A DNA stretch of 64,000 bases from JABWBR01 sp036741235 (lineage in GTDB: Bacteria; Bacteroidota; Bacteroidia; Chitinophagales; Saprospiraceae). The stretch lies in contig DAINSQ010000003.1 in assembly GCA_036741235.1 (NCBI GenBank), forward strand, positions 1-64,000. Direction: 5' to 3'. Made by a program: the position numbers and the translations under genes. This document shows, piece by piece, positions 1 through 11,377 of the stretch. The notes beneath the pieces are model-generated. The model was not told where the DNA came from and made no database searches. It saw only the letters and a program-made list of their open reading frames with translations. Positions within the stretch are counted from its first letter, which is position 1; each line of letters opens with the position of its first letter.

Positions 1-75
1 CAAACCTACAACCTACAACCTACAACCTACAACCTACAACCTACAACCTACAAACCTACAAACCTACAACCTACA
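1..75. repeat. Tandem TGTAGGT/ACCTACA heptamer array (family A, copy 1)
   Basis: About ten head-to-tail copies of the heptamer CCTACAA run from the window edge into the 3' end of the neighbouring methyltransferase gene. On the gene strand the unit reads TTGTAGG and contains a TAG. The methyltransferase's last three codons and its stop lie inside the array. Related copies occur at 25965-25991, 33891-34057, 48868-48935 and 62964-63028, each at a gene 3' end. The array continues beyond the window, so its full size and any inverted partner arm cannot be seen. There are no unique spacers, so it is not a CRISPR array. Confidence 0.9.
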
Positions 76-612
76 GTGATACACATACGCCGGCGGCACA
101 TTCAAAGTCCAATGGTAAGTAGCTTGTGGAAAATATTCCCTAAACAAAGGGAAATGCGTGAGCAAATACAACACCTGGCTCATCCACCCGCCCGGCTTGA
201 GTAAAAAAACGCTTTTTTCCAGCAAATCGCGGCGCTGCGCCGGCGAAAGAAAACTAAAGGGCACTGAAGAAATAATCGCATCTACCGTGCCGGCCTCCGG
301 CTTGATCCAATTAAAAACCTCATTGACCGGCGCTTCTACGACAGTTAACCGCGAATCCGATATTTTTCGAAGCTGTTCGCAAAAAGCCGGATTGATTTCA
401 AAAGCGAACAGCCGCGAATCGGGGTGCATTTTCGATAAAATGCGACGGGTAATATTGCCGTGACCGGCGCCGTATTCCAGTATCAACTGCGGCGCCGCAG
501 AATCAACATGGCGGGTAATCTCTTGTTCGACAAAACGGGAGGTTTCACTGAAAGCCCCCGTTTCGGTGAGATGCCGGGTAAAGGCAATGACTGTTTTGAG
601 GCTTTTCCACAT
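64..612 (-). CDS. PmtA-like class I SAM-dependent methyltransferase
   Basis: The 182-residue protein has a Rossmann methyltransferase core. Motif I is ILEYGAGHGNITRRIL (about residues 43-58), followed by the acidic motif II end FAFEINP, then ISSVPFSFLS in the catalytic-loop position and a late LLKPGGW. The C-terminal NVPPAYVY matches the NLPPA-type ending of phospholipid N-methyltransferase (PmtA)-like and rRNA-dimethyltransferase-like proteins. The substrate cannot be told from sequence; membrane phospholipid is the family-based guess. It lies 85 bases downstream of rpoC on the same strand, so read-through from the rpo operon is possible. The last residues (C-R-L) and the TAG stop are encoded by the heptamer repeat, so the original C-terminus may have been altered by repeat growth. 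Confidence 0.75.
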   Translation of the reverse strand: MWKSLKTVIAFTRHLTETGAFSETSRFVEQEITRHVDSAAPQLILEYGAGHGNITRRILSKMHPDSRLFAFEINPAFCEQLRKISDSRLTVVEAPVNEVFNWIKPEAGTVDAIISSVPFSFLSPAQRRDLLEKSVFLLKPGGWMSQVLYLLTHFPLFREYFPQATYHWTLNVPPAYVYHCRL

Positions 613-633
613 GGCCGGTCCTTAAAAGGCGAA

Positions 634-664
634 AGTCACCCCAAATACTAAATCCGGGATGACT
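634..664 (-). terminator. Candidate hairpin after rpoC
   Basis: Arms 634-642 and 656-664 pair over 9 bp with one G-U pair, with a 13-base loop. On the minus strand the stem is followed by TTTCGCC and then a TTTT, a weak U-tract. It falls between the rpoC stop and the methyltransferase start, so it may end or attenuate the rpo operon. The U-tract is poor, so this is tentative. Confidence 0.35.
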
Positions 665-697
665 CTCGCTGGTTCATATGAATTACCTTGAAAAGGA

Positions 698-3600
698 TCA
701 ATAATCTTCTTCCACCTCTTCAAATTGTTCGCGGTGCGCTTCGTAGGCGTCCTCCCCGTTTTTGGGCGCAACAAACAAATCCTGGAATTTGCGCGAGCCC
801 GTACCGGCAGGTATACGCTTCCCTACGATCACGTTTTCCTTGAGGCCCATCAAACCATCGCGCTTGGCGCCGATGGCAGCATGGCTCAACACCTTGGTCG
901 TCTCCTGGAATGAAGCCGCCGAAATCCAGCTTTCTGTGCCCAACGATGCCTTGGTAATACCCAGCAACAAGGGGCTGGAGGTAGCTGCAATGGCGTCGCG
1001 ATACTGCACCATGACCTTGTCGTTGCGCTTGAGGTAAGAATTCTCATCGCGCAACTGGCGCAAAGTGACCAGCTGACCGGGCTTGAGTTTATTCGAATCG
1101 CCAGAGTCGGTCACCACTTTCTTGTCGAAAATGAAATCGTTCATCTCCATGAATTCGAATTTCTCTACCGCTTCACCTTCGAGGAACGTAGTATCGCCCG
1201 GATCTTCTATCTGAACGCGGCGCATCATCTGGCGTACAATACCTTCGATGTGCTTGTTATTGATCGTAATACCCTGTGAGCGATATACCTCCTGTACGCC
1301 GTTTACCAGGTAAGACTGTACGGCGAAGGGGCCTTTGATAGCCAGGATGTCGCGCGGAGCAATAGCGCCGTCGGACAACGGCGTACCCGCGCGCACAAAG
1401 TCGCCTTCCTGCACCAGGATGTGCTTCGACAAACCGATGAGGTATTTGCGCGTCTGACCGTCTTTGGCCGTCACGGCTACCTCCCGGTTGCCGCGCTTGA
1501 TCTTGCCGAAAGATACCACGCCGTCAATTTCCGATACAATGGCAGGGTTGGACGGATTGCGCGCTTCAAACAATTCCGTAACACGGGGCAGACCGCCCGT
1601 GATGTCCTGGATTTTACCAAGTTTACGCGGAATTTTGACAATGCGCTGGCCCGCTTCTACATGCTCGCCATCTTCAATAGAAATATAGGCGCCCACCGGC
1701 AGGTTGTAGCTGCGCAATTCTTCACCATCAGGACTGATAATGCGAATCGTAGGAATTTTACGCCTGTTCTTGGGTTCAATGATAACTTTCTCCTGGTAAC
1801 CCGTCTGTTCGTCGCGTTCTACCCGGAACGTTACGCCGTCTTCAATATCCTCGAATTGGGTTACACCCGTAAATTCTGATACAATAACGGCATTGAAGGG
1901 GTCCCATTCGCAAATAATGCTGCCCTTGCCGATCACTTCGCCCTCTTTTACGCGCAAAATAGAGCCATAGGGGATGTGATGGGTAACAAATTGCTTGTTG
2001 GTATTGGGATCAACCAATCTGACTTCGCCCGTACGCGACAAAACGACCTGGCCCGCGCGGCCCAGCTCGTCAACAGCCTCGGTAACCCGAACGCCGTCAA
2101 ATTCCACCTTACCGTTGAATTTGGAAACAATTTCCGATTCGGTTCTCGACAGTGAAGCCACACCGCCCACGTGGAAGGTACGCAATGTCAACTGCGTACC
2201 CGGTTCGCCGATCGACTGGGCTGCAATGATACCCACCGCATCGCCACTTTCGGCAACGCGACCGGTAGCCAGGTTTTTGCCGTAGCACTTGGTACATACG
2301 CCCCGGCGGGTCTCGCACGTGAGCACCGAACGGATAGTCACCGTTTCAATACCGATTTCTTCGATATACTCTGCCATCCTGGCATCGATAATCTCGCCCG
2401 CGCGCAGGATGATCTCGTCGGTTTCCGGATGATAGATATCGTATAGCGTATAACGACCTTCAATACGCGAAGACAACTGTTCAATAACCTTGTCGTTGTC
2501 CTTCAAAGCCGAGGTCTCAATACCGCGCATCGTGTTGCAGTCCTCTTCCATGATTACAACATCCTGAGCAACATCCACCAAACGACGAGTCAAATAACCT
2601 GCGTCGGCAGTTTTCAGGGCGGTATCGGCCAGACCCTTACGGGCGCCGTGCGTAGAAATGAAGTATTCCAAAACCGAAAGCCCGTCGACAAAGTTCGACA
2701 AAATCGGGTTTTCAATAACGGCGCCGCCGGTGTCGCCCGATTTACGCGGCTTGGCCATCAGGCCCCGCAATCCGCACAACTGCTTGATTTGTTGCTTGGA
2801 ACCGCGAGCGCCCGAGTCAAGCATCATGTATACCGAGTTGAAGCCCAGCTTGTGCGCAGCCAATTCGCGCATCAGCGAGTCGGTAATGCGGTTGTCGGCA
2901 TAAGTCCACTTGTCGATGATCTGGTTGTAACGCTCGTTGTTGGTGATCAAACCCATGTTGTAGTTTTCCCACACTTCGTCAACCTCCAACTGCGCCTGAT
3001 CCAGCGTGTTTTGCTTAACTGTCGGCGTAATCAAATCGCCAAGGTTGAACGACAAGCCTCCTTTGAAGGCCCACATAAAGCCCATTTCCTTGATGTCGTC
3101 GAGGAAGTCGGCAGTAGTGGCAAAATCAGTGCGCTCCAATACGTCGGCAATGATCTTCTTCAGGTTTTTCTTCGTCAATAATTCATTGATGTAGGGCACT
3201 TTTTTCGGCACTACCTCATTGAACATAACCCGGCCCGCAGTCGTTTCGATCAACTTGGTCACCAGCGAGCCGTCTTCGGCTTCTACCCGCGATCTCACCT
3301 TGATGACCGCGTGCAGGTCGAGCTGACCTTCGTTGTATGCGATAATCACTTCTTCAGGCGAGTAGAAAGCGCGGTTTTCACCCTTCACTTTAACATCGCC
3401 TTTGGAGCGCTTTTCTTTTGTAATGTAATAAAGGCCCAACACCATGTCTTGCGACGGCAGCGTAATCGGCGAGCCGTTTTGCGGGTTGAGCATGTTGTGC
3501 GACGACAACATGAGCACTTGGGCTTCCAATATAGCCGCCTGGCTCAGCGGCACATGCACGGCCATCTGGTCGCCGTCAAAGTCGGCGTTAAAAGCGCCGC

Positions 3601-5032
3601 ACACCAGCGGGTGAAGCTGGATAGCCTTGCCCTCGATCAACTTGGGCTGAAAAGCCTGGATTGACAAGCGGTGCAGCGTCGGGGCGCGGTTGAGCAATAC
3701 CGGGTGGCCCTTCAAAATATTTTCCAGGATCTCCCAAATCACCGGATCCTTGCGGTCAACGAGCTTTTTGGCCGATTTTACCGTCTTGACAATACCCCGC
3801 TCAATCAACTTGCGAATGATAAAAGGCTTGAACAATTCGGCGGCCATCGCCTTGGGCAAACCGCACTCGTGCAATTTGAGCGTAGGGCCTACCACAATTA
3901 CCGAACGCCCGGAGTAGTCAACGCGCTTACCCAACAGGTTCTGACGGAAACGGCCCTGCTTGCCCTTGAGGATATCGCTGAGCGATTTCAACGCCCGGCC
4001 GCCCTCGGCCTTTACAGCGTTCGACTTGCGCGAGTTGTCAAACAACGAGTCGACAGCTTCCTGCAACATGCGCTTTTCATTGCGCAAAATGACCTCCGGC
4101 GCTTTGATCTCCAACAAACGCTTCAAACGATTGTTGCGGATGATCACACGACGGTATAGATCGTTGAGGTCGGAGCTGGCAAAACGACCGCCATCGAGAG
4201 GCACCAATGGGCGCAATTCGGGCGGTACCACCGGCAGATACTGGATGACCGTCCACTCCGGACGATTTTCCATGTGCTGCAAACCTTCGCGGAAAGCCTC
4301 CACTACGCGCAACCGCTTGAGCGCCTCTGACTTGCGCTGCTGCGATGATTCGCTCGAAGCCTGATGGCGCAACTCATACGAGAGCTGATCAAGATCGAGG
4401 CGCATCAACAAATCGCGAACGGCTTCCGCCCCCATGCGGGCAATAAATTTATTGGGATCGCTGTCGTCGAGCAGGTGATTGTCGGCAGGCAGCGTATCCA
4501 AAATCTCCAGGTATTCTTCTTCCGACAACAAATCCATCTGGCTGACGCCTTCCGCGCCCTTGATACCTGGCTGTACCACCACATAACGCTCGTAGTACAC
4601 AATAGCCTCCAATTTCTTGGAAGACAAGCCCAGCATGTAGCCGATCTTGTTGGGAAGTGATTTGAAAAACCAGATGTGAACTACCGGCACAACCAATTTG
4701 ATATGGCCCATCCGCTCGCGGCGAACCTTCTTCTCGGTTACCTCTACGCCACACCTGTCGCATACAATGCCTTTATAGCGAATACGCTTGTACTTGCCGC
4801 AATAGCATTCATAGTCCTTGACGGGACCAAAAATGCGCTCGCAGAACAAGCCGTCGCGCTCCGGCTTATAAGAACGGTAGTTGATGGTCTCAGGTTTCAA
4901 TACCTCTCCATAAGAGCGCTCCAATATCTCATCAGGCGACGCCAGGCTAATGGTGATGCTATCGAATTCCGAGGTGGGGATATGACTTTTCTTCTTAAAA
5001 GGCATATAGCTGAATTTATGATCGTTGATCAA
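698..5032 (-). CDS. rpoC: DNA-directed RNA polymerase subunit beta'
   Basis: This 1444-residue protein is the beta' (clamp and active-site) subunit of RNA polymerase. The N-terminal zinc-binding cysteines are C76, C78, C91 and C94. The catalytic magnesium loop NADFDGD has its three aspartates at 484, 486 and 488. The second zinc site includes C906, C913 and C916 in [11 protein letters not shown]. The bridge-helix and trigger-loop regions (for example [19 protein letters not shown]) are intact. The start codon lies 9 bases after the rpoB stop, so the two are translationally close and certainly co-transcribed. Length and motifs are normal for Bacteroidota, and no disruption is visible. Confidence 0.99.
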   Translation of the reverse strand: MINDHKFSYMPFKKKSHIPTSEFDSITISLASPDEILERSYGEVLKPETINYRSYKPERDGLFCERIFGPVKDYECYCGKYKRIRYKGIVCDRCGVEVTEKKVRRERMGHIKLVVPVVHIWFFKSLPNKIGYMLGLSSKKLEAIVYYERYVVVQPGIKGAEGVSQMDLLSEEEYLEILDTLPADNHLLDDSDPNKFIARMGAEAVRDLLMRLDLDQLSYELRHQASSESSQQRKSEALKRLRVVEAFREGLQHMENRPEWTVIQYLPVVPPELRPLVPLDGGRFASSDLNDLYRRVIIRNNRLKRLLEIKAPEVILRNEKRMLQEAVDSLFDNSRKSNAVKAEGGRALKSLSDILKGKQGRFRQNLLGKRVDYSGRSVIVVGPTLKLHECGLPKAMAAELFKPFIIRKLIERGIVKTVKSAKKLVDRKDPVIWEILENILKGHPVLLNRAPTLHRLSIQAFQPKLIEGKAIQLHPLVCGAFNADFDGDQMAVHVPLSQAAILEAQVLMLSSHNMLNPQNGSPITLPSQDMVLGLYYITKEKRSKGDVKVKGENRAFYSPEEVIIAYNEGQLDLHAVIKVRSRVEAEDGSLVTKLIETTAGRVMFNEVVPKKVPYINELLTKKNLKKIIADVLERTDFATTADFLDDIKEMGFMWAFKGGLSFNLGDLITPTVKQNTLDQAQLEVDEVWENYNMGLITNNERYNQIIDKWTYADNRITDSLMRELAAHKLGFNSVYMMLDSGARGSKQQIKQLCGLRGLMAKPRKSGDTGGAVIENPILSNFVDGLSVLEYFISTHGARKGLADTALKTADAGYLTRRLVDVAQDVVIMEEDCNTMRGIETSALKDNDKVIEQLSSRIEGRYTLYDIYHPETDEIILRAGEIIDARMAEYIEEIGIETVTIRSVLTCETRRGVCTKCYGKNLATGRVAESGDAVGIIAAQSIGEPGTQLTLRTFHVGGVASLSRTESEIVSKFNGKVEFDGVRVTEAVDELGRAGQVVLSRTGEVRLVDPNTNKQFVTHHIPYGSILRVKEGEVIGKGSIICEWDPFNAVIVSEFTGVTQFEDIEDGVTFRVERDEQTGYQEKVIIEPKNRRKIPTIRIISPDGEELRSYNLPVGAYISIEDGEHVEAGQRIVKIPRKLGKIQDITGGLPRVTELFEARNPSNPAIVSEIDGVVSFGKIKRGNREVAVTAKDGQTRKYLIGLSKHILVQEGDFVRAGTPLSDGAIAPRDILAIKGPFAVQSYLVNGVQEVYRSQGITINNKHIEGIVRQMMRRVQIEDPGDTTFLEGEAVEKFEFMEMNDFIFDKKVVTDSGDSNKLKPGQLVTLRQLRDENSYLKRNDKVMVQYRDAIAATSSPLLLGITKASLGTESWISAASFQETTKVLSHAAIGAKRDGLMGLKENVIVGKRIPAGTGSRKFQDLFVAPKNGEDAYEAHREQFEEVEEDY

Positions 5033-5041
5033 AAAAAGCGA

Positions 5042-8000
5042 TTACTCAAATTTCACGTCAAGTGCAAGCCCTCTAAGTTCGTGCACCAATACGTTAAACG
5101 ATTCGGGAATACCCGGTTCCGGCAGGTTGTCGCCTTTGACGATTGCTTCGTAAGCCTTTGCGCGGCCGTTGATGTCGTCCGATTTAATTGTAAGCAATTC
5201 CTGCAGGATGTTGGATGCGCCGAATGCCTCGAGCGCCCACACTTCCATCTCGCCGAAACGCTGACCGCCGAACTGCGCCTTACCGCCCAACGGCTGCTGG
5301 GTAATAAGCGAGTAAGGACCGATTGAACGGGCGTGCATCTTGTCGTCTACCATGTGCGACAACTTGAGCATGTAGATAACGCCCACCGTTGCCTGCTGGT
5401 GGAAGCGGTCGCCCGTTTCGCCGTCGCTGAGGTAGGTTTGACCCAAAGAGGGCAACCCCGCCTTGATGATTTGCTCCTCGATCTCGTCGCGGCTGGCGCC
5501 GTCAAAAATTGGAGTAGCAAACTTGACGCCCAGCTTTTCACCGGCCCAGCCCAATACCGTTTCGAAAATCTGCCCCAGGTTCATACGCGAGGGTACGCCT
5601 AGCGGGTTGAGTACGATATCTACCGGAGTACCGTCTTCGAGGAAAGGCATATCTTCAATACGCACAATCTTCGAAACGATGCCCTTGTTGCCGTGACGGC
5701 CGGCCAGCTTGTCGCCTACTTTCAACTTGCGCTTTTTGGCCAGGTAAACTTTGGCCAGCTTGAGTACGCCTGCAGGCAACTCGTCGCCAATGCTGATATT
5801 GAACTTTTCGCGCTTGTAACGGCCTACTTCCTCGTTCACCTTGATGCTGTAGTTGTGCAGCAAGCGGGCAATAAGTTCGTTTTTCTTCGCATCGTCAGTC
5901 CAGTTGCTGTAGTCTACCACGCCGTAATCCAACTCACGGAGCAGCTCTTGCGTATACTTGGCGCCTTTGGGTATCATGGGCTCGCCATAGATACTCTTAA
6001 CGCCCTGCGAAGACTTGTCGCGCACCAGCATGATCAGCTTGTCCATCAACACCGTCTTGAGCTCGTTGAGCGCAATTTTGTGCTGGTCGTCAAGCTTGGT
6101 GAGTTGGTCTTTTTCCTGGTTTTTCTTGACATTGTCTTTCTTGGCGCGCGAGAAAAGCTGCTTGTCAATCACCACACCCTGAATAGAGGGGGGCGCTTTG
6201 AGCGATGCGTCTTTCACGTCGCCGGCTTTATCGCCGAAAATAGCGCGGAGCAGTTTCTCTTCCGGCGTCGGGTCTGATTCGCCCTTGGGCGTAATTTTGC
6301 CGATCAGGATATCGCCTTCTTTTACCCAGGCGCCAATGCGAATGATGCCGTATTCGTCGAGGTCTTTGGTAGCCTCTTCGCTAACATTGGGGATATCGTT
6401 GGTGAGTTCCTCTTCGCCCAACTTGGTATCGCGCACGTCGAGTTCGAAGTGTTCAATATGCAGTGACGTAAAGACGTCTTCACGCACTACGCGTTCGGAA
6501 ATCACAATAGCATCTTCAAAATTGTAACCTTTCCAGGGCATGAAGGCCACTTTCAGGTTTTGCCCCAACGCCAACTCGCCTTTATCAGTCGCATAGCCGT
6601 CACAGAGGATTTGCCCCTTTACCACGCGATCGCCCTTGCGAACAATAGGCTTCAGGTTGATACAGGTACCCTGGTTGGTACGCAGGAATTTGGTCAGTAC
6701 GTATACCTTCCTGTTGTCTTCAAAAGAAATCAGTTGTTCCTCCTCGGTGCGGTCGTAGCGAATGTGGATTTCAGTAGCGTCAACGTATTCCACAACGCCG
6801 TCGCCTTCTGCATTGATCAACATACGAGAGTCGCGAGCGACCTTTCCTTCCAGGCCCGTCCCCACGATAGGCGAAGAGGGACGGATAAGCGGTACGGCCT
6901 GGCGTTGCATGTTTGAGCCCATGAGCGCCCGGTTGGCGTCGTCGTTTTCAAGGAAGGGAATCAGCGAAGCAGAAACACCCACAATTTGATTGGGCGCTAC
7001 GTCCATAAACTCAATTTCATCGGGCATGAGCACGGGGAAGTCACCATGGTCACGGCACTTCACGCGGTCGTCGAGGAACGACCCTTTGTCATTTAGCGGA
7101 GCGTTGGCCTGTGCAATCTTCTTGTGGTCTTCGCCTTCTGCCGACAAATAGATGACCTCTCCTTTTACATCTACCTGGCCGCTCTCAACGGCACGGTAGG
7201 GCGTTTCGAGGAAGCCCATCTTGTTCACCTTGGCATGAACGCAAAGCGTAGAAATCAAACCGATATTGGGGCCTTCCGGCGTTTCAATGGTACAAAGGCG
7301 CCCGTAGTGCGAGTAGTGAACGTCGCGCACCTCGAAGCCTGCGCGCTCTCTCGACAAGCCGCCGGGGCCCAACGCGGAAATACGACGCTTGTGCGTAATT
7401 TCCGAAAGCGGGTTGGTTTGGTCGAGGAATTGCGACAACTGACTGGTGCCGAAAAATGAATTGATCACCGACGACAGGGTGCGCGCGTTGATCAAATCTA
7501 CGGGCGTAAACACCTCGTTGTCGCGCACGTTCATGCGCTCGCGAATCGTGCGGGCCATACGCGCCAGCCCCACGCCAAATTGAGCGTAAAGCTGTTCGCC
7601 AACCGTGCGTACGCGGCGGTTGCTGAGGTGGTCTATATCGTCGATCTCCGCCTTTTGATTCATCAAACGAACCAGATACTGGATAATCGAAATGATATCC
7701 TCTTTGGTCAATACCAGCACCTCCTCGGAAATATCCAGGTCGAGCTTGCGATTGATTTTATAGCGGCCAACCTCGCCGAGGTTGTATCGCTTATCAGAGA
7801 AAAAGAGCTTTTCGATAATACCCCTTGCCGTTTCTTCATCGGGCGGATCCGTACCGCGTAATTGGCGATAGATATGCGTAACAGCCTCGATTTCAGAGCT
7901 CGATGGGTCTTTTTGCAGCGTATTGAAGATAATGGAATAATCCATTTCTATTTCTTCTTTCTGCAAAATAACCGTGCTCATACCGGCCTGGAGAATGAGC

Positions 8001-8860
8001 TCGATATTGTCCTCATCAAGAACGACATCGCGTTCGAGAATAATCTCGTTGCGCTCAATCGTCACCACCTCGCCGGTATCTTCGTCAACGAAGTCTTCCG
8101 TCCAACTCTTCAACACGCGAGCGGCGAGTTTGCGACCGATGGCATTTTCGAGCACTTCACGGGCGGCAGGCACCTCAACAGCCAGGCCGAAGATATCGAG
8201 AATGGCCTTGTCGGTATCATAGCCGATAGCGCGCAGTAGCGTCGTTACGGGGAACTTTTTCTTGCGGTCGATGTAGGCATACATCACCGTATTGATGTCG
8301 GTGGCGAATTCCATCCATGCGCCCTTGAAAGGGATCACACGCGCGGAATATATCTTGGTGCCGTTGGGGTGGAACGTTTGCCCAAAGAATACGCCCGGAG
8401 AGCGGTGTAATTGGGAAACAATCACGCGTTCGGCGCCATTAATGACAAACGTACCCTTGGGCGTCATATAAGGAATATTGCCCAGGAATACGTCCTGAAT
8501 AATCGTTTGGAAATCGACGTGTTCTTCGTCGTTACAAGACAAGCGGAGCTTGGCCTTCAACGGAACGCTGTACGTCAGGCCGCGCTGCATACACTCTTCA
8601 ATCGTGTAGCGGGGCGGGTCGATAAAATAGTCCAGGAATTCGAGCACGAAAATATTCCTGGCGTCAACGATGGGGAAGTTTTCCTGAAAAACCTTGTAGA
8701 GCCCTTCATTCATTCTGTTTTCAGGCGTTGTTTCCAGTTGGAAAAACTCCTGGAAGGACTTGAGTTGTATCTCCAGCAGATCGGGATACTGCGGGGCTAA
8801 TTTAATTTTGCCAAAATGAACCCGCTTGCTTTCGGCAGTTTGAACACCGTTGGATGTCAT
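5042..8860 (-). CDS. rpoB: DNA-directed RNA polymerase subunit beta
   Basis: The 1272-residue beta subunit of RNA polymerase forms the catalytic cleft with beta'. Recognisable segments include the rifampicin-region motif [33 protein letters not shown] split around residues 450-490, the [17 protein letters not shown] block, [17 protein letters not shown], and the C-terminal [21 protein letters not shown]. The rifampicin cluster carries the usual sensitive-type residues as far as can be judged by eye. It follows rplL after a 187-base spacer holding a strong hairpin and precedes rpoC by 9 bases. Start MTSNG is the first methionine of the frame and fits family N-termini. Confidence 0.99.
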   Translation of the reverse strand: MTSNGVQTAESKRVHFGKIKLAPQYPDLLEIQLKSFQEFFQLETTPENRMNEGLYKVFQENFPIVDARNIFVLEFLDYFIDPPRYTIEECMQRGLTYSVPLKAKLRLSCNDEEHVDFQTIIQDVFLGNIPYMTPKGTFVINGAERVIVSQLHRSPGVFFGQTFHPNGTKIYSARVIPFKGAWMEFATDINTVMYAYIDRKKKFPVTTLLRAIGYDTDKAILDIFGLAVEVPAAREVLENAIGRKLAARVLKSWTEDFVDEDTGEVVTIERNEIILERDVVLDEDNIELILQAGMSTVILQKEEIEMDYSIIFNTLQKDPSSSEIEAVTHIYRQLRGTDPPDEETARGIIEKLFFSDKRYNLGEVGRYKINRKLDLDISEEVLVLTKEDIISIIQYLVRLMNQKAEIDDIDHLSNRRVRTVGEQLYAQFGVGLARMARTIRERMNVRDNEVFTPVDLINARTLSSVINSFFGTSQLSQFLDQTNPLSEITHKRRISALGPGGLSRERAGFEVRDVHYSHYGRLCTIETPEGPNIGLISTLCVHAKVNKMGFLETPYRAVESGQVDVKGEVIYLSAEGEDHKKIAQANAPLNDKGSFLDDRVKCRDHGDFPVLMPDEIEFMDVAPNQIVGVSASLIPFLENDDANRALMGSNMQRQAVPLIRPSSPIVGTGLEGKVARDSRMLINAEGDGVVEYVDATEIHIRYDRTEEEQLISFEDNRKVYVLTKFLRTNQGTCINLKPIVRKGDRVVKGQILCDGYATDKGELALGQNLKVAFMPWKGYNFEDAIVISERVVREDVFTSLHIEHFELDVRDTKLGEEELTNDIPNVSEEATKDLDEYGIIRIGAWVKEGDILIGKITPKGESDPTPEEKLLRAIFGDKAGDVKDASLKAPPSIQGVVIDKQLFSRAKKDNVKKNQEKDQLTKLDDQHKIALNELKTVLMDKLIMLVRDKSSQGVKSIYGEPMIPKGAKYTQELLRELDYGVVDYSNWTDDAKKNELIARLLHNYSIKVNEEVGRYKREKFNISIGDELPAGVLKLAKVYLAKKRKLKVGDKLAGRHGNKGIVSKIVRIEDMPFLEDGTPVDIVLNPLGVPSRMNLGQIFETVLGWAGEKLGVKFATPIFDGASRDEIEEQIIKAGLPSLGQTYLSDGETGDRFHQQATVGVIYMLKLSHMVDDKMHARSIGPYSLITQQPLGGKAQFGGQRFGEMEVWALEAFGASNILQELLTIKSDDINGRAKAYEAIVKGDNLPEPGIPESFNVLVHELRGLALDVKFE

Positions 8861-8961
8861 TTGCGCTTTGAGTTTAAATGAAGACTGAAAAAGCTTTCCT
8901 TCATCAGCCGGTAACTACAGCCTGAAGAGCATGTAGAATAAGAACGCATCTATACGACGAT

Positions 8962-8995
8962 AGGCTTAGCGGGTTGGGAGCAACTCGCTAAGCCT
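8962..8995 (-). promoter_or_regulatory. Hairpin in rplL-rpoB spacer (attenuator or RNA-processing site)
   Basis: Perfect 9-bp arms 8963-8971 and 8986-8994 enclose a second 4-bp stem (8973-8976 with 8981-8984) separated by one mismatch, closing on a 4-base loop. On the transcribed minus strand no U-tract follows, so it is not a simple intrinsic terminator. In E. coli the equivalent rplL-rpoB spacer carries a partial terminator and an RNase III site that set the ratio of ribosomal protein to polymerase. This hairpin is in the same place, and the functional parallel is inferred. Confidence 0.55.
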
Positions 8996-9047
8996 TGATG
9001 GGCCAGAGAACGGCGTTGTATGCCGATCTCTAGCCGACAAGTAGGCA

Positions 9048-9434
9048 TTACTTAACCTCGACAGAAGCGCCTACTTCTTCGAGTTTCGACTTAGCGTTCT
9101 CAGCATCTTCTTTCGAAACGCCAGTCATTACTACGCTGGGAGCGCCGTCAACGAGGTCTTTGGCCTCTTTCAGACCCAGGTTGAGGAGGTCTTTAACGGC
9201 CTTAACCACTTTGAGTTTCTCAGCGCCTGCGGAAGTGAGGTGTACATCGAATTCCGTTTTTTCAACGACTGCGGCGCCATCGCCGGCAGCGCCGCCTCCA
9301 GCAGGAGCTGCGATAGCTACGGCTGCGGCGGCGGGTTCGATGCCATATTCCTCTTTCAATATTTTGGCGAGCTCATTTACTTCTTTCACGGAAAGGTTTA
9401 CAAGCTGCTCAGCAAATGCTTTCAAATCTGCCAT
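9048..9434 (-). CDS. rplL: 50S ribosomal protein bL12 (L7/L12)
   Basis: This 128-residue acidic stalk protein recruits translation GTPases. The N-terminal dimerisation helices ([18 protein letters not shown]) are followed by an Ala/Gly-rich hinge around residues 36-55 and the globular C-terminal domain with [30 protein letters not shown] and the terminal VEVK. The alanine-rich hinge gives the usual low-complexity look and is not a sequencing artefact. It is encoded directly after rplJ in the ribosomal-protein/RNA-polymerase operon, 71 bases downstream. It is followed by the long hairpin-bearing spacer before rpoB. Confidence 0.98.
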   Translation of the reverse strand: MADLKAFAEQLVNLSVKEVNELAKILKEEYGIEPAAAAVAIAAPAGGGAAGDGAAVVEKTEFDVHLTSAGAEKLKVVKAVKDLLNLGLKEAKDLVDGAPSVVMTGVSKEDAENAKSKLEEVGASVEVK

Positions 9435-9505
9435 TGTGAATGGATTTTAAAATTTTGATCAATGCAATAGAAACATCTATGTGCGAAATGACTTGGAAGC
9501 CAATT

Positions 9506-10036
9506 TTATTTGTCGCCGCGCTCTTCAAGCGTCTGCAGAAGGCCCATAATGGTAGTTCCTCCCGATTGCAGCGCGCTGATAACATTGCGGGCTGGCGATT
9601 GCAACAAGCCGATGATTTCACCCACCAACTCTTCTTTCGACTTGAGCCTGGTGAGATCTTCGAGTTGATCATCGCCGATAAATACTGCGGTATCGATGTA
9701 TGCGGCTTTGAGCAGCGGCCTGCCGGCTTCCTTGCGGAAATCTTTGATCAGGCGAGCCGGCACATTTGCCGTATCAGTAAACAAAATAGCGGTAGGGCCC
9801 GCCAGCACGGCGAAGAGCGGCTCGTAGCCTTTTTCCTGGGGTAAAGCCTCCAGCGCCTTCTGCGCCAAAGTGTTTTTTACCACCTTCATCTCAACGCCCC
9901 GCTCAAAGCAAAGCCTTCTGAATTTATTGACCTGCTCTACCGTAAGCGTAGAAGAGTCGGCAAGGTAAAAGAAATCCGTACTGCTGAACTTTTCCTTCAA
10001 CGCCTCTATGGTAGATGTCTTTTCTGCTTTAGTCAT
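9506..10036 (-). CDS. rplJ: 50S ribosomal protein uL10
   Basis: This 176-residue protein anchors the L12 dimers to 23S rRNA to form the GTPase-associated stalk. The N-terminal rRNA-binding domain begins MTKAEKTSTIEALKEKF and includes FRRLCFERGVEMKVVKNTLAQKAL. The C-terminal helix region that binds L12 includes ISALQSGGTTIMGLLQTLEER. It starts 20 bases after the rplA stop, leaving little room for the long L10-L12 autoregulatory leader known in E. coli. Translational feedback, if present, would have to act within rplA or on another site. Confidence 0.97.
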   Translation of the reverse strand: MTKAEKTSTIEALKEKFSSTDFFYLADSSTLTVEQVNKFRRLCFERGVEMKVVKNTLAQKALEALPQEKGYEPLFAVLAGPTAILFTDTANVPARLIKDFRKEAGRPLLKAAYIDTAVFIGDDQLEDLTRLKSKEELVGEIIGLLQSPARNVISALQSGGTTIMGLLQTLEERGDK

Positions 10037-10056
10037 GGTTTGCTTGCGTTTAAAGC

Positions 10057-10752
10057 TTACTTAACAATTTTGGCGTCGATCTTGATGCCGGGGCTCATCG
10101 TGCTGGCCACCGTGATCGACTTCATATAGGTACCTTTGGCCGAAGAAGGCTTGATTCTGACCAACGTAGAAAGAAACTCGTTGGCGTTGTCCACCAGTTT
10201 GTCCGGTGTAAATGACACCCTGCCGATAGAAGAGTGCACGATGCCGTATTTGTCAACGCGGAAAGCAATTTTACCGCTCTTGATATCGTCTACGGCAGCG
10301 CCTACATCCTGGGTTACCGTACCCGTTTTGGGGTTGGGCATCAAGCCGCGGGGGCCCAGAATACGGCCGATGCGGCCTACCTTAGCCATCACCTGAGGCA
10401 TAGCAATCACAACATCCACATCAGTCCACCCGTCGGCGATTTTGTTGATGAGGTCGTCAAGACCGACATAATCGGCGCCGGCGGCTTTGGCCTCCTCTTC
10501 TTTGTCAGGCGTACAAAACACCAGTACGCGCTTGACTTTACCAGTGCCATGAGGCAATGAAACGGTACCGCGAAGAGCCTGATCTGCTTTTCTTGGGTCA
10601 ATACCCAGGCGGACGTGAAGGTCGACCGAGGCATCAAACTTGGCGGTGTTGACATCTTTAACCAGCTTCATCGCCTCTTCGAGGTTGTGAAGCTTGGTAG
10701 TGTCCACTTTGCCGTTTACTGCCTGGCGTTTTTTTCCAATTTTACGCGACAT
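10057..10752 (-). CDS. rplA: 50S ribosomal protein uL1
   Basis: The 231-residue L1-stalk protein helps release deacylated tRNA and in many bacteria represses its own operon by binding the rplK leader. Typical segments are [57 protein letters not shown] and the C-terminal [21 protein letters not shown], seen in pieces along the sequence. Length is normal. It is flanked by rplK (80-base spacer) and rplJ (20-base spacer) on the same strand. Confidence 0.97.
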   Translation of the reverse strand: MSRKIGKKRQAVNGKVDTTKLHNLEEAMKLVKDVNTAKFDASVDLHVRLGIDPRKADQALRGTVSLPHGTGKVKRVLVFCTPDKEEEAKAAGADYVGLDDLINKIADGWTDVDVVIAMPQVMAKVGRIGRILGPRGLMPNPKTGTVTQDVGAAVDDIKSGKIAFRVDKYGIVHSSIGRVSFTPDKLVDNANEFLSTLVRIKPSSAKGTYMKSITVASTMSPGIKIDAKIVK

Positions 10753-10832
10753 TGTTCAACGTTTTGAGGTGAATAACATCCTTTTCGAAAAAAGGACTCC
10801 CTACTATTCAAAGTGAATAAAAATACAGCGAA

Positions 10833-11285
10833 TTATTCAGCGCTGCCACCCCAGGGCGGCGTGCCGGCAACCGTAATGCCCATACTGCGAGCCGTACCGG
10901 CTACCATTTTCATGGCAGACTCTAGCGTAAAGCAGTTGAGGTCGGGCATCTTGTCTTCCGCAATGTCCTTGATCTGATCCCAGCTAACCGAGCCCACCTT
11001 CTTGCGATTGGGTTCGGGCGATCCTGACTTGAGCTTGGAAGCTTCCAAAAGCTGGATGGCAGCCGGCGGCGTTTTGATAACAAAGTCAAACGACTTGTCT
11101 TTGTAAACCGAAATCAGCACGGGAAGAATCTTACCGGGTTTGTCTTGCGTTACGGCATTAAAGCGCTTGCAAAACTCCATGATATTCACCCCTTTGGAGC
11201 CGAGTGCGGGGCCGATAGGCGGAGCAGGGTTGGCCTGTGCGCCTTTGACCTGTAGCTTGATATAAACTTCTATTTCCTTTGCCAT
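10833..11285 (-). CDS. rplK: 50S ribosomal protein uL11
   Basis: This 150-residue protein binds the GTPase-associated 23S rRNA region with L10/L12 and is needed for RelA sensing. It shows the proline-rich switch [25 protein letters not shown] split around residues 18-44, the core [15 protein letters not shown] and the C-terminal rRNA-binding helix region [15 protein letters not shown]. The C-terminus [10 protein letters not shown] is slightly extended. The gene follows nusG after a 92-base spacer containing a UUCG-loop hairpin. Confidence 0.97.
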   Translation of the reverse strand: MAKEIEVYIKLQVKGAQANPAPPIGPALGSKGVNIMEFCKRFNAVTQDKPGKILPVLISVYKDKSFDFVIKTPPAAIQLLEASKLKSGSPEPNRKKVGSVSWDQIKDIAEDKMPDLNCFTLESAMKMVAGTARSMGITVAGTPPWGGSAE

Positions 11286-11333
11286 GGTTTGTGTGCATTT
11301 GCGTCTGACGGCTACCTCGCTTCAGGGAAGCTA

Positions 11334-11349
11334 TTCCGGCGAACCGGAA
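11334..11349 (-). promoter_or_regulatory. UUCG-tetraloop hairpin in nusG-rplK spacer
   Basis: On the transcribed strand six base pairs (TTCCGG with CCGGAA) close on TTCG, a very stable RNA tetraloop. A second GC-rich inverted repeat (AGCGC...GCGCT, about 11354-11376) lies just upstream on the same strand. The spacer immediately precedes rplK, where ribosomal protein L1 binds in characterised bacteria to repress translation of L11 and L1. These hairpins are candidates for that target or for RNA processing. No L1 contact sequence was matched. Confidence 0.4.
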
Positions 11350-11377
11350 CAAAAGCGCGTAGCGCGCGCTTGCGCTA

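Noticed and set aside
9290..9340. Low-complexity alanine-rich stretch in rplL as a repeat artefact
   Set aside because: It is the normal flexible hinge of L7/L12.
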